Assembly (NCBI GenBank): GCA_902779575.1
Contig: CACZBW010000001.1
Coordinates: forward strand, 1 to 64,000
Source of the DNA: an uncultured Lachnospiraceae bacterium
Lineage (GTDB): Bacteria; Bacillota; Clostridia; Lachnospirales; Lachnospiraceae
DNA: 64,000 bases
Reading direction: 5' to 3'
This document shows positions 17,791-26,695 of this stretch, piece by piece. Numbering within the stretch: the stretch's first letter is position 1; every line of letters begins with the position of its first letter. The notes under the pieces were generated by a model that saw only the letters and a list, made by a program, of their open reading frames with translations, had not been told where the DNA came from and did not search any database. A program made the position numbers and the translations under genes.

Positions 17791-19308
17791 ATGGATGAGA
17801 TAAAGCTGAGAGTTGAGGGCATCGAGAAGTCTTTCCCCGGTGTGAAAGCGCTGAGCAATATCAGTTTCAGGGTGCGGAAAGGAACCGTTCATGCTCTCTG
17901 CGGAGAGAACGGCGCGGGAAAGTCCACGCTGATGAAGGTTCTGACCGGCCTGTACAAGGCTGACGCCGGGCAGATCTATATTGACGAAAAGCCGGTAGAG
18001 ATCAGGAATCCGATTCAGGCGAGGGAGTACGGGATCTCGATGATCGCCCAGGAGCTGAACTATGTCTCCGAGCTGTCCGTGGAGGAGAATCTTTTCATGG
18101 GCCGCCTTCCTGTTAACCGCTTCGGAAAGGTTGACTGGAAAAAGGTCCGCCGGGAAGCGATCAAGTTCCTGAAAGAAGAAAACCTGTCCTATGCCCCGGA
18201 CCAGAAGCTGAAGACATTGACCGTATCGGATATCCAGATGCTGGAGATCATCAAGGCGATTACCAATAACGCCCAGATCGTCCTGATGGATGAGCCTACT
18301 TCCTCCATTTCCGAAAGAGAAGTAAAGCTCCTCTTTGAGAAAATCCAGGAACTGAAGGAGAAGGGCGTCAGCATCGTATACATTTCCCACAAGATGGATG
18401 AAGTATTCCGGATCGCGGATGATATCACGGTGATCCGGGACGGCGCCGTTGTATCTTCAGACAGGGCCGAGGATCTGGACATTGATACCGTGATCGCCCG
18501 GATGGTCGGAAGAAAGATGGAAAATGTCTATCCGAAGGAGATTCTTCCTCTGGGGGATAAAGTCTTTGAAGTAAAGAACTTCTGCCAGAAGGGGATCTTC
18601 GATCAGATTAGTTTCCACGCCCGCAAGGGGGAGATCGTAGGTTTTGCGGGACTGGTCGGCGCGGGCCGGACGGAGGTCATGCGCGCGGTCTACGGGCTGG
18701 ATCCGAAGGAGAGCGGAGAGATTCTGATCGACGGAAAGCCGCAGACGATCCGCAGACCGGAGGACGCGATCTCCAAGGGAGTCATCATGCTCTCGGAAGA
18801 CCGGAAGGAATACGGAATCATTCCTGTCAGGAGTGTTACGGAGAACGCCTCGGTTGCTTCTTTAAAGAATTATTTCTACGGCGGGATGAGTCATAAAAAG
18901 AAAGAGAAGGAGGACGTCGGCAGGATTTTCCGGAAGATGAATGTAAAAACGCCGACTCTGGATACGCTGATTTCTTCCCTTTCCGGCGGGAATGCGCAGA
19001 AGGTGCTGCTGGCAAGGTGGATGCTCTGCGAACCCGAGATTATGATTCTGGATGAACCGACGAGAGGCATAGACGTAGGCGCCAAGTTTGAGATTTACAA
19101 ACTGATGACGGATATCGTCAAGGAAGGCCGGACGATTGTGATGGTCTCGTCGGAACTGCCGGAGCTGATCGGCATGTGCGACCGGATCTATGTGATGTGC
19201 CAGGGGCTGATTACAGGATGCCTTGAGCGGAAGGATTTCTCGCAGGAAAAGATCATGATGCTGGCGACTGGTTTGCTGAACACATCTGACAGGGAGGAAG
19301 AGAGATGA
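17791..19308 (+). CDS. sugar/polyol ABC importer ATPase (RbsA/MglA type)
   Basis: Energy-coupling subunit of a class-II monosaccharide importer of the CUT2 family, 505 residues with two fused ATPase domains. Domain 1 has Walker A GENGAGKST (about 38-46), a degenerate signature around TVSDIQ, and Walker B IVLMDEPTSS. Domain 2 has the atypical P-loop GLVGAGRTE (about 288), signature LSGGNAQKV (about 398) and IMILDEPTRGID. The degenerate second site is normal for this family. AAAGGAGGTG precedes the start, and the stop overlaps the permease start (ATGA). Confidence 0.92.
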   Translation: MDEIKLRVEGIEKSFPGVKALSNISFRVRKGTVHALCGENGAGKSTLMKVLTGLYKADAGQIYIDEKPVEIRNPIQAREYGISMIAQELNYVSELSVEENLFMGRLPVNRFGKVDWKKVRREAIKFLKEENLSYAPDQKLKTLTVSDIQMLEIIKAITNNAQIVLMDEPTSSISEREVKLLFEKIQELKEKGVSIVYISHKMDEVFRIADDITVIRDGAVVSSDRAEDLDIDTVIARMVGRKMENVYPKEILPLGDKVFEVKNFCQKGIFDQISFHARKGEIVGFAGLVGAGRTEVMRAVYGLDPKESGEILIDGKPQTIRRPEDAISKGVIMLSEDRKEYGIIPVRSVTENASVASLKNYFYGGMSHKKKEKEDVGRIFRKMNVKTPTLDTLISSLSGGNAQKVLLARWMLCEPEIMILDEPTRGIDVGAKFEIYKLMTDIVKEGRTIVMVSSELPELIGMCDRIYVMCQGLITGCLERKDFSQEKIMMLATGLLNTSDREEER

Positions 19309-20288
19309 AGAATTCAAAGTTAACGGCAGGTCTGCAGCGCTTTTCCATCTTTATCGTGCTGCTTGTCATGTTTGTCGCGTGCAGTCTGCTGAGTCCATAC
19401 TTTCTGACGCCGAATAACCTGATGAACGTCGCCAGACAGCTCTGCGTCGGAATTCTGCTGGCCTATGCCGAGATGATCCTGATCGTCAGCGGCTTCCTGG
19501 ACCTGTCCATCGGCTCCGTGCTGGCCCTGTCCGGCGTCCTGGCTGTTTCGACTTATAAGAGCACCCATGTGATGGTTCTGGCTCTGCTGGTCGCGTTCCT
19601 GGTCGGTATCGTCTGTAATATGGTCAACGCCGTATTTGTCGCGCAGTTTGACGTTCCGGCATTCATCGCGACCCTGGGCATGCAGCAGGTTGCCCGCGGA
19701 ATCGCCCTGTACTATACGGGAGGCGCCAATATCCTCCAGCTGGGAAAATTCGTTCAGCTCGGACAGGGCATGGTCGGCCCCTTCCCGGTACCGGTTCTGA
19801 TCGTTCTGCTGATTACGGTGATTGTCTGGTATCTCTTCAATCATACGCGCTACGGGCGCAGTCTTTACGCGATCGGCGGAAACCGCAAAGCGGCGGAAGC
19901 CAGCGGAATCAACACGAAGAAGTCGATTTTTATCTCCTATGCCATCGTCGGCGTGCTCGCCGGCCTTGCCGGTGCGATCTTCATGGCGAGAAACAATTCC
20001 GGTATCCCGAACGGAGCGGTCGGCTATGAGATGACCGGTCTTACGGCGGCCATCGTTGGCGGAACCTCCTTCTCGGGCGGCGTAGGAACCGTTATGGGAA
20101 CCGTGGCAGGAGCATTTATTATCGGTTTCCTGGAAAATATCATGAACCTGATCGGCGTCAACTCCTATATTCAGAGCATTATCGAAGGCGCGATCATCGT
20201 ACTGGCCGTTGCCTTTGATATCCGGAGCAAGAGCCGCAAGCAGACCAAGCAGATCATGGCGGTCAAGGATGAGGCCCCGAAGGCCTGA
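19305..20288 (+). CDS. sugar/polyol ABC importer permease (RbsC type)
   Basis: Membrane subunit of the CUT2 importer, 327 residues, about ten hydrophobic helices. The family motif GNRKAAEASGINTKK near residue 190 is the cytoplasmic loop that contacts the ATPase. The start overlaps the ATPase stop by 4 bases, so expression is coupled. A single permease gene fits the homodimer used by RbsC-like systems. Confidence 0.92.
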   Translation: MKNSKLTAGLQRFSIFIVLLVMFVACSLLSPYFLTPNNLMNVARQLCVGILLAYAEMILIVSGFLDLSIGSVLALSGVLAVSTYKSTHVMVLALLVAFLVGIVCNMVNAVFVAQFDVPAFIATLGMQQVARGIALYYTGGANILQLGKFVQLGQGMVGPFPVPVLIVLLITVIVWYLFNHTRYGRSLYAIGGNRKAAEASGINTKKSIFISYAIVGVLAGLAGAIFMARNNSGIPNGAVGYEMTGLTAAIVGGTSFSGGVGTVMGTVAGAFIIGFLENIMNLIGVNSYIQSIIEGAIIVLAVAFDIRSKSRKQTKQIMAVKDEAPKA

Positions 20289-20391
20289 GTTATGGAAAGA
20301 ATATTACCTGCCTCGTGCGGGAAAATATTAAAGCAGCATGGGGGATTCCCCAAAACCATCGTACAGTTTCTAAAGAAAGGATGTACAACAA

Positions 20392-21435
20392 ATGAAGAAG
20401 TGGAAGGTTTTCTCAGCAGCAGTTCTTTCAGCGGCAATGCTTGCAGCCCCGATGACAGCTATGGCAGACGATGCTTATCGTGTATGCTTCGTCGCACGCG
20501 CAAGCGCGGACACATTTGCGGCATGGCTGACAAATGAGATGAAGAAAGCGGCGGACCAGTACGACGATATCGAGCTCACCTGCGTAAGCGGCGAGGCTGA
20601 TGACGCCGAGATGGCAAAGCAGCTTGAGGACTGCATTACAAAGCAGTATGATTATGTTATCGTACAGTCCAACAACAATGCAGCACAGGCTCCCTATGTA
20701 AAGGCAATCGCTGACGCCGGTATCCCGGTAGTCACAACCAACCCGACCACCCATCAGGCAGACCTTGACGGTGAGACCGGTGATCCGGAAGTTGACAATG
20801 CGGTTATGGCCGGCACCGGCACAGTCGACGCTGACCCGGTTGCACAGGCAGCGGTAGGTGCCAAGAGAGCGGTTGAGGAAGTTCCGGAGAACGCCAATGT
20901 TGTCGTATTCCGCGGACCGTCCGGAAACTATCATGCTGAGAAGCGTCGTGAAGCATGGGATACCTATTTCTTTGACGTACGCGACGATGTCAACATCCTC
21001 TATGAAGATTACGCTAACTGGAACAACGACGAAGCCATGGCTCTGATGGAGACCTGGGTACAGGGCGGAACGCACATTGACGCGATCATCTCCATGAACG
21101 ACAACATGGCTGCAGGCGCAATCGAGGCAGTCAGAAATAACACCGATTATATCGCAGAAGACGGAACCCCGAGCTTCCTGGCATATGGTGTTGACGGAAC
21201 CGCACAGGGCTGCCTGCTGATCAGGGAAGGCCTTCTGACCGCTACCGCGCTTCAGGATGCAGGCGAGATCGCTGCTCTGAACATGAAGTATGCTGAGGCA
21301 GTTCTGAACGGTGAGATGGATTATACCGAAGTCAACGACTATGTTGACGCTCCGGAAATCAACGCTGAGAACGTTGATGAATTCCTGAAGATCTACATCG
21401 AGAACGGTGAAATCTCCGAGGCTGACCTTGACTGA
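20392..21435 (+). CDS. periplasmic-type sugar/polyol binding protein (RbsB-like)
   Basis: Extracellular substrate receptor of the ribose/galactose-binding fold, 347 residues. The signal peptide ends near AMTAMA/DD, with no lipobox cysteine. The two-lobe fold is supported by EDCITKQYDYVIVQSNN and IPVVTTNPTTHQ in lobe 1 and by DAIISMNDNMAAGAIEA, which is the loop typical of this family. It is the last gene of the ATPase-permease-receptor operon. A zinc polyol dehydrogenase follows after a terminator, so a polyol or related sugar is the likely ligand. No kinase is present. Confidence 0.9.
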   Translation: MKKWKVFSAAVLSAAMLAAPMTAMADDAYRVCFVARASADTFAAWLTNEMKKAADQYDDIELTCVSGEADDAEMAKQLEDCITKQYDYVIVQSNNNAAQAPYVKAIADAGIPVVTTNPTTHQADLDGETGDPEVDNAVMAGTGTVDADPVAQAAVGAKRAVEEVPENANVVVFRGPSGNYHAEKRREAWDTYFFDVRDDVNILYEDYANWNNDEAMALMETWVQGGTHIDAIISMNDNMAAGAIEAVRNNTDYIAEDGTPSFLAYGVDGTAQGCLLIREGLLTATALQDAGEIAALNMKYAEAVLNGEMDYTEVNDYVDAPEINAENVDEFLKIYIENGEISEADLD

Positions 21436-21483
21436 TTCTGACATAACAGCAGAATAGATCTGTTGAAACGGGTCGGGCTGTCT

Positions 21484-21625
21484 GTTCCGGGAAGCGGCAT
21501 GCAGCTGCTTTCCCGGAACGGCAGCCGCCCTGTGTACTGAAATTGTCTGCGGGCCAGACAATAAGAAGGATACAGTTCCTGTACGATGGTACATACCCGG
21601 CGGCATTCCGTCCGGGTATGTTTTA
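21484..21625 (+). terminator. three hairpins downstream of the binding protein, the last a terminator
   Basis: Hairpin 1 (21484-21519): GTTCCGGGAAGC with GCTTTCCCGGAAC, no T-run. Hairpin 2 (21542-21562): ATTGTCTG and CAGACAAT, perfect 8 bp around CGGGC. Hairpin 3 (21591-21625): ACATACCCGG and CCGGGTATGT then TTTT, a normal terminator. The first two may protect the receptor mRNA 3' end or bind a regulator. Confidence 0.7.
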
Positions 21626-21731
21626 TAAGCGGAATCGCCCAAAAGCGGCTGCTGTGCCCGCATGAGCAAAGATCCATACACTGCCTGTACCGGGCAGTGT
21701 AATTAAAGAGCGAAAGAGAGGATGTACGATT

Positions 21732-22781
21732 ATGAAGGGAACCATGAAGACTGCAGTTATGACCAGACTGAAATACTGTGAGATCCAGCAGCGCCCGATC
21801 CCGGAACCCAAGGATGATGAAGTCCTGGTGAAGGTGGAAAATGTAGGCGTGTGCGGCTCGGATCTGCACTATTATGAGTCAGGGAGAATCGGCAATTTTA
21901 TCGTTGAGTATCCGTTTGTTCTGGGACATGAAGCCGGCGGTACGGTTGTCGAAGTCGGCAAAAATGTCAAGAATCTGAAGGTTGGCGACCGCGTAGCCAT
22001 GGAACCCGGAAAGACCTGCGGAAAATGCGAATTCTGCAAGACAGGAAGATACAATCTCTGCCCGGACGTCATCTTCTTCGCAACTCCGCCGGTTGACGGT
22101 GTATTCCAGGAGTACGTCGCTCATGAAGCGGCCCTCTGCTTCAAGATTCCGGAGAATATGACCACTGAGGAAGCGGCTCTGATTGAGCCTCTGGCAGTCG
22201 GCATGCACGCCGCCATGCAGGGCGATGCGCATCTTGGACAGATTGCCGTCGTAACCGGCTCCGGATGCATCGGCCTTATGTCCCTGCTTTCCCTCAAGGC
22301 CCGCGGCGTTTCAAAGGTGATCGTTGTGGACGTGATGGACAAGCGTCTGGAACAGGCTAAGAAGCTCGGCGCTGATTATGTCATCAACGGCATGAAGGAA
22401 GATACTGTTGCCAGGATTATGGAACTGACCGACGGGAAGGGCTTTGACCTGGGCGTCGAGACATCAGGATCCCAGATCTGCGCGCAGCAGCAGATCAAAG
22501 CGGCCAAGAAGGGCGCCACGATCGTTCTGGTCGGTTACAGCGCATCCGGTGAGATGACTCTGCCGATCGGAATGGCTCTTGATAAAGAGCTGACCTTCAA
22601 GACTGTCTTCCGTTACAGGAATATCTATCCTCTGGCCATCGATGCCGTAGCCAGCGGAAAGATCGACGTGAAGGGCGTTGTCACGAATTACTTCCAGCTG
22701 GATGATATCCAGGAAGCTCTGACCGCCTGCGTGGAAGATAAGGCGAATATCGTCAAGGGCGTAATCAAGGTGGCGGACTGA
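21732..22781 (+). CDS. zinc-dependent polyol (sorbitol/xylitol-type) dehydrogenase
   Basis: Medium-chain NAD(P)-dependent dehydrogenase, 349 residues, oxidising a secondary alcohol of a sugar alcohol to a ketose. Catalytic zinc ligands Cys41 (VCGSD), His66-Glu67 (GHE) and Glu152 are visible, as are the four structural-zinc cysteines 96, 99, 102 and 110 and the nucleotide motif GSGCIG (176-181). Length and motifs fit the sorbitol/xylitol dehydrogenase branch better than ethanol dehydrogenases. GAGAGGATG lies upstream. Its position after the importer operon suggests it acts on the imported compound. The exact polyol is not determined. Confidence 0.88.
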   Translation: MKGTMKTAVMTRLKYCEIQQRPIPEPKDDEVLVKVENVGVCGSDLHYYESGRIGNFIVEYPFVLGHEAGGTVVEVGKNVKNLKVGDRVAMEPGKTCGKCEFCKTGRYNLCPDVIFFATPPVDGVFQEYVAHEAALCFKIPENMTTEEAALIEPLAVGMHAAMQGDAHLGQIAVVTGSGCIGLMSLLSLKARGVSKVIVVDVMDKRLEQAKKLGADYVINGMKEDTVARIMELTDGKGFDLGVETSGSQICAQQQIKAAKKGATIVLVGYSASGEMTLPIGMALDKELTFKTVFRYRNIYPLAIDAVASGKIDVKGVVTNYFQLDDIQEALTACVEDKANIVKGVIKVAD

Positions 22782-22832
22782 GCATATTGAGTTTGGACGA
22801 CACTATAGAAATGCCGTAAGATAAGTATACAG

Positions 22833-22878
22833 AGACCGGTTATGAGAGTTGGAAAAGATTCGCATAACCGGTCTTTTT
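22833..22878 (+). terminator. terminator after the polyol dehydrogenase
   Basis: AGACCGGTTATG and CATAACCGGTCT form a perfect 12-bp stem, followed by TTTTT. Confidence 0.9.
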
Positions 22879-23003
22879 GTGATCCCATACATCTGTTTTT
22901 CATACAGTTGTTCATGATTCACCGTACAGCTGTTTCTTTAAAGCCGGCTCTGATTTTTCACACAGGCGCCTTCAGACTGGCCGCATACGGCAGTTATAAT
23001 TTC

Positions 23004-23032
23004 TTGCTTCACTGAAGACGGCAGTTTATAAT
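23004..23032 (+). promoter_or_regulatory. promoter of the secreted protein gene
   Basis: TTGCTT, 17-base spacer, TATAAT. Apart from this promoter and the preceding terminator I see nothing definite in the 360-base gap 22782-23141. Confidence 0.6.
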
Positions 23033-23141
23033 GAAAAAAGGAAATGCTGATCCGGAACTTTTACAGCTGAATATCAGTTGAATCAGTGTTTCCTTATTTT
23101 TCGGCGGCAGATTATTTCAGAGAGAAGAGGAGGGTTTCCGT

Positions 23142-24464
23142 ATGAACAGCTCAGGTGGAAAAAGAATCAGAAAAGCAGCGCAGACGGCTGGCATCCTGTT
23201 TTTTGCGGCAGCGATATCTATGCCTTTTTCAGCCGCCGCAGCGCAGAGAGATACCGGGGCCAGTCTTGATTCTCTCAGACAGACGGCGAAGGATGCAGAT
23301 GACCTTCTTGCGGTTGCCTATCTGGGATTCGGTACGGATTTCGCCTCTTATATGGCCGGATCGGATACTTACGGACGTTATCTGAAGGAATATCCTTTCC
23401 TGGCGGATATCCCGAGGGAAAGATGGCTGAACGCGGGCGGTTATGAGCTGTATGCGCTTGTTCCCGCGGACAGCTCTTATACGGTCAGCGTCTGCAGTTA
23501 CACTGTGGATGAGACGAATGATTATCATGGAGCTGCAGGGGATCTTCTCTGGCAGATCGGGGAAGGAGATCCGTTCCTTCTGTTATGCAATGTCAGCGAG
23601 ATCATGCCGAATGTCATCGTTTTAGTTGAGGATGAAAACGGTGAGATCATTCTCGAATATTCGCCCGGCCTGTCCATGAAAGACGGAAGTCTGTGGACGA
23701 ACCGGAAAAGGATCTGTGATTTTACGATTTATGGGGAGCCGGCTGCGTATGGATCTGAACCTGTAACAGGCGGATACGGGGATGGAGGCGGTTATGTCCG
23801 GGATCCGGGAACGGAAGGAACTGCCGGCAGCCTTGCCGGTGCCGGGGCTCCCGGAACGAACGGATCCGGCCGTGAGGTGTACAGCGATCTTATTGACCGT
23901 TATACAGAGGCGATGAATGCGGTATTGTCGGAGTATGACTTTGACCTGCTTACGGAACTTGGTTCAGATAATTATGAGCCGATGTACGGCGGGGAATCCG
24001 TTGGATATCTGTACAGGGATCTGGACGGGAACGGACAGGAGGAGCTGATCTTTATCCGCCAGTATGAAAGAACAGAGGACAGCTATGTGCAGGATCTCTA
24101 CACTTTTGCGGGCGGGGAGGTCAGACATCTGATCAGCGGCTTTGTAAGGAACCGTTTTCTTCTGTGTTCAGGCGGCGGCCTCTTCCAGCGGGCAAGCAGC
24201 GGCGCCAGCGATTCCTTTGCCGCTGTCTGGAAGATGAATGACGCGGGGGATGAGCTGGTCCGTTCCGAGGTCGTGCAGTTTAAGAATGCCGACCTGCTTG
24301 GGAATATGACAGATGAGATACATTATTATTACCTGAATATGGCGGATGGCGTCAAACGGGAGATTACGGAGGATGATGCATACAGCCGTGTGCAGGATTT
24401 TGAAGCACGTGTTCAGATGCCCCGGGCGGATGAGCTGCAGATGATTGTCACGAAGGCACAGTAA
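23142..24464 (+). CDS. unknown secreted protein, 440 residues
   Basis: No named family recognised. The signal peptide spans about residues 1-34 (hydrophobic core then SAAAA/QR). A globular region follows (about 40-200), then a Gly-rich linker (about 205-240: GGYGDGGGYVRDPGTEG and more), and a second domain (about 245-440). The latter carries YLYRDLDGNGQEELIFI, the EF-hand-like calcium-loop pattern common in secreted Clostridia proteins of the VCBS/dockerin-like kind. GAGGAGGG precedes the ATG. It is probably a cell-surface or secreted protein. The stop lies 80 bases before a YunG-like gene. Confidence 0.65.
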   Translation: MNSSGGKRIRKAAQTAGILFFAAAISMPFSAAAAQRDTGASLDSLRQTAKDADDLLAVAYLGFGTDFASYMAGSDTYGRYLKEYPFLADIPRERWLNAGGYELYALVPADSSYTVSVCSYTVDETNDYHGAAGDLLWQIGEGDPFLLLCNVSEIMPNVIVLVEDENGEIILEYSPGLSMKDGSLWTNRKRICDFTIYGEPAAYGSEPVTGGYGDGGGYVRDPGTEGTAGSLAGAGAPGTNGSGREVYSDLIDRYTEAMNAVLSEYDFDLLTELGSDNYEPMYGGESVGYLYRDLDGNGQEELIFIRQYERTEDSYVQDLYTFAGGEVRHLISGFVRNRFLLCSGGGLFQRASSGASDSFAAVWKMNDAGDELVRSEVVQFKNADLLGNMTDEIHYYYLNMADGVKREITEDDAYSRVQDFEARVQMPRADELQMIVTKAQ

Positions 24465-24544
24465 TGCTTCCGCTGCCGGGGAGGCAGATGCCGAAACAGA
24501 TGAAGCATGGCGGCAGTCACGAAGGGATGAGCAGGAGGAGATCT

Positions 24545-24988
24545 ATGAGCGGTCGATTCTATGGATGGGAGAATGCGGATCTGCCTTTCAGGGAGCCGGA
24601 TTCTGATTTTCCCGGAATCCGGACAGTGGGAGAACTCTATGAGGCCCTGTCCGGAAGCTGGTGTGCCGAAACCTGCGCTCCGCGGATGCGCGCAGACTGG
24701 AATCCCGGAAACAGAACGCTCGGACAGTGTTCTGTCACGGCCTTCCTGGTACAGGACCTCTTCGGCGGCAGGGTGTTCGGCGTTCCGCTCGGGGACGGGA
24801 ATTACCATTGCTATAACCAGATTCAGGATCATGTCTTTGACCTGACGTGCGAACAGTTCGAAGGCAAAGAATTCCGCTATGACTGCAGTCATGAGCAACA
24901 GCGGGAGATCCATTTTGTGAAGGAAGAGAAGAGAAAGCGCTATGAGCTTCTGCGGAAGCGGCTGATGGAGTATTGCAGCGGATTTTAA
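24545..24988 (+). CDS. YunG-like protein
   Basis: A 147-residue cytosolic protein resembling the B. subtilis YunG family, of unknown function. Seen: ELYEALSGSWCAETC, then GQCSVTAFLVQDLFGG and YHCYNQIQDHVFDLT. The Cys-His-Asp pattern in this order recalls papain/transglutaminase-like folds, but enzymatic activity is not shown for the family. The start with AGGAGGAG just upstream is preferred over an earlier ATG at 24464 that overlaps the previous stop. Its stop codon shares bases with the truA stop on the other strand. Confidence 0.7.
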   Translation: MSGRFYGWENADLPFREPDSDFPGIRTVGELYEALSGSWCAETCAPRMRADWNPGNRTLGQCSVTAFLVQDLFGGRVFGVPLGDGNYHCYNQIQDHVFDLTCEQFEGKEFRYDCSHEQQREIHFVKEEKRKRYELLRKRLMEYCSGF

Positions 24989-25785
24989 TAGACGACTTTC
25001 ATGAGCGTTAATCCGCTGGCGGGAGCCGTGTGGCAGGCGGCCCCTTTCGTCTGCGCTTCGAGCGCGGCCGCGGGGGCGTCTTCGGGAAATCTTCCGGCTC
25101 CGACTTCCACGAGCTCTCCGGTCAGAAGGCGGACCATATGGTTCAGAAATCCGTCTCCGTAATAGTCCAGAAAGATCGTATCCTGGTCCGGCTGTGTGAT
25201 CCGGATGTCAGTGATCGTGCGGACGGCGCTTTTTTTCATTTTAAGTCCGCAGTAGCTGGTAAAGTCATGGGTTCCGATCAGCGCCCGGGAGGCGCGGTGC
25301 ATTTTTTCGATGTCCAGAGGGCTGCCGTACTGCCACAGAAAACGCCGGTTCATGACATCCGAAACAGGGGATGTGCGGATTCTGTAGCGGTACCATTTGG
25401 AGGAAGCCAGATAGCGGGCGTGAAAACGTTCGGAGGCGCGCACCATCTGGGGAACGGCGATATCCTCGGGAAGATAATGATTCAGGGCTGAGAAGAGGGC
25501 CGCGTCCTCGGCGGAAGTCTTCATCGATCTGAGGGAGGTCTCTTCCTGGGCGGCAAATGCTTCCAGCTTATCTTCGGGAACCCAGAAATTAGCGGTCTGC
25601 CCCAGGGCATGTACGCCGGCGTCCGTCCGTCCGGCGCCCCATACTTCGATCGGCGTATCCAGACAGCGGCTCAGAAGGGTCTCAAGCTTACCCTGAATGG
25701 TATTCTCCGTGCCGGGCTGTTTCTGCCAGCCTTTGTAGCGGGTTCCTTCATACTGTACGGTTATTTTATAATTAATCTGGTGCAT
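24985..25785 (-). CDS. truA: tRNA pseudouridine(38-40) synthase
   Basis: Converts uridines 38-40 of the tRNA anticodon arm to pseudouridine. The 266-residue product has the catalytic motif GAGRTDAGVHALGQ with Asp55, and the later motifs RYRIRTSPV, FLDYYGDGFLNHMVR and LVEVGAGR. The start is the Met of MHQINYKITVQYEGT; an upstream in-frame extension lacks family similarity. It is read divergently from the cyclo-ligase gene and convergently with the YunG-like gene; the two stop codons overlap in the sequence TTAA. Confidence 0.92.
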   Translation of the reverse strand: MHQINYKITVQYEGTRYKGWQKQPGTENTIQGKLETLLSRCLDTPIEVWGAGRTDAGVHALGQTANFWVPEDKLEAFAAQEETSLRSMKTSAEDAALFSALNHYLPEDIAVPQMVRASERFHARYLASSKWYRYRIRTSPVSDVMNRRFLWQYGSPLDIEKMHRASRALIGTHDFTSYCGLKMKKSAVRTITDIRITQPDQDTIFLDYYGDGFLNHMVRLLTGELVEVGAGRFPEDAPAAALEAQTKGAACHTAPASGLTLMKVVY

Positions 25786-25926
25786 GGATTTCTCCCCGGT
25801 CGATGGTGAATGGGACTGCCTGAACCGAAACGAGGCGGCAGTCCGGATTTGTCTGATCTGTAAAATCGCCTTAACTGATACCTTATCGGATTTTTCGTGT
25901 TTTTTCAAGACGTCGGGAGCGGAGAA

Positions 25927-26532
25927 ATGTCCGGATCTTTACAGCTTGCGCAATCCAGACTGCAGGATATGAATACGATACAGATTGAGAAACAGCGGAT
26001 CCGAAGAATCATCGCTGAAAGAAAAGCAGAATATACCCGGGAAAGGCTTGCATCGATGAGCAGGGTCATCGTGGAACGGCTTCTGGCCTTACCGGACTTA
26101 AGAAAAGCGGAGACAGTTTTTGCCTATATGTCTCTGCCGGGGGAAGTTCAGCTGCAGGATTTCCTGGTCCGCTGCCGGTCGGAAGGGAAAAGGACCGCGG
26201 TTCCGAAGCTGGTAAAAGGAAGCCGGGAAATGCATTTTTATCAGGTTGATTCCGCTGACTGCCTCAGGGAGGGAGCCATGCATATCCTGGAGCCGGATCC
26301 GGAGCGCTGCCCGTGTCTGGACAGTGAGGAGGATGCATTTATGGTTCTCCCGGGACTTGCATTTGATGCCTCCGGCGGAAGAGTCGGATACGGGGGCGGA
26401 TATTATGACCGGTATCTGGAGAAGCATCCGGGGCATCCGCTCGCGGCCGCTGCCTTTCATTTCCAGCTCTTTGAAAAAGTACCTGTGGAGGAGACGGATT
26501 TTCCGATCCCGGTCCTTGTGACAGACTTGTGA
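25927..26532 (+). CDS. 5-formyltetrahydrofolate cyclo-ligase
   Basis: ATP-dependent enzyme that turns 5-formyl-THF into 5,10-methenyl-THF, rescuing folate for one-carbon metabolism. 201 residues. The N-terminal basic helix KQRIRRIIAERK, the central FAYMSLPGEVQ and the ligase signature GRVGYGGGYYDRYL are present. The ATG at 25927 has GGGAG 7 bases upstream; the ATG at 25969, closest to the conserved start, is the alternative. Confidence 0.88.
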   Translation: MSGSLQLAQSRLQDMNTIQIEKQRIRRIIAERKAEYTRERLASMSRVIVERLLALPDLRKAETVFAYMSLPGEVQLQDFLVRCRSEGKRTAVPKLVKGSREMHFYQVDSADCLREGAMHILEPDPERCPCLDSEEDAFMVLPGLAFDASGGRVGYGGGYYDRYLEKHPGHPLAAAAFHFQLFEKVPVEETDFPIPVLVTDL

Positions 26533-26695
26533 TCCGCAGGCAGAATGAACTTCCTGACTGGTTTTTTGAATGGTTTGCTGCGCATATACAATTAGGAACA
26601 GAATGATTGCTCCGCCAAAGGTCAGAGCGCAAGTACATCATAAGATAGAATAGACTATAATGCTGCAAGTATTTATCCATGAAGGGGGAAGTAAA

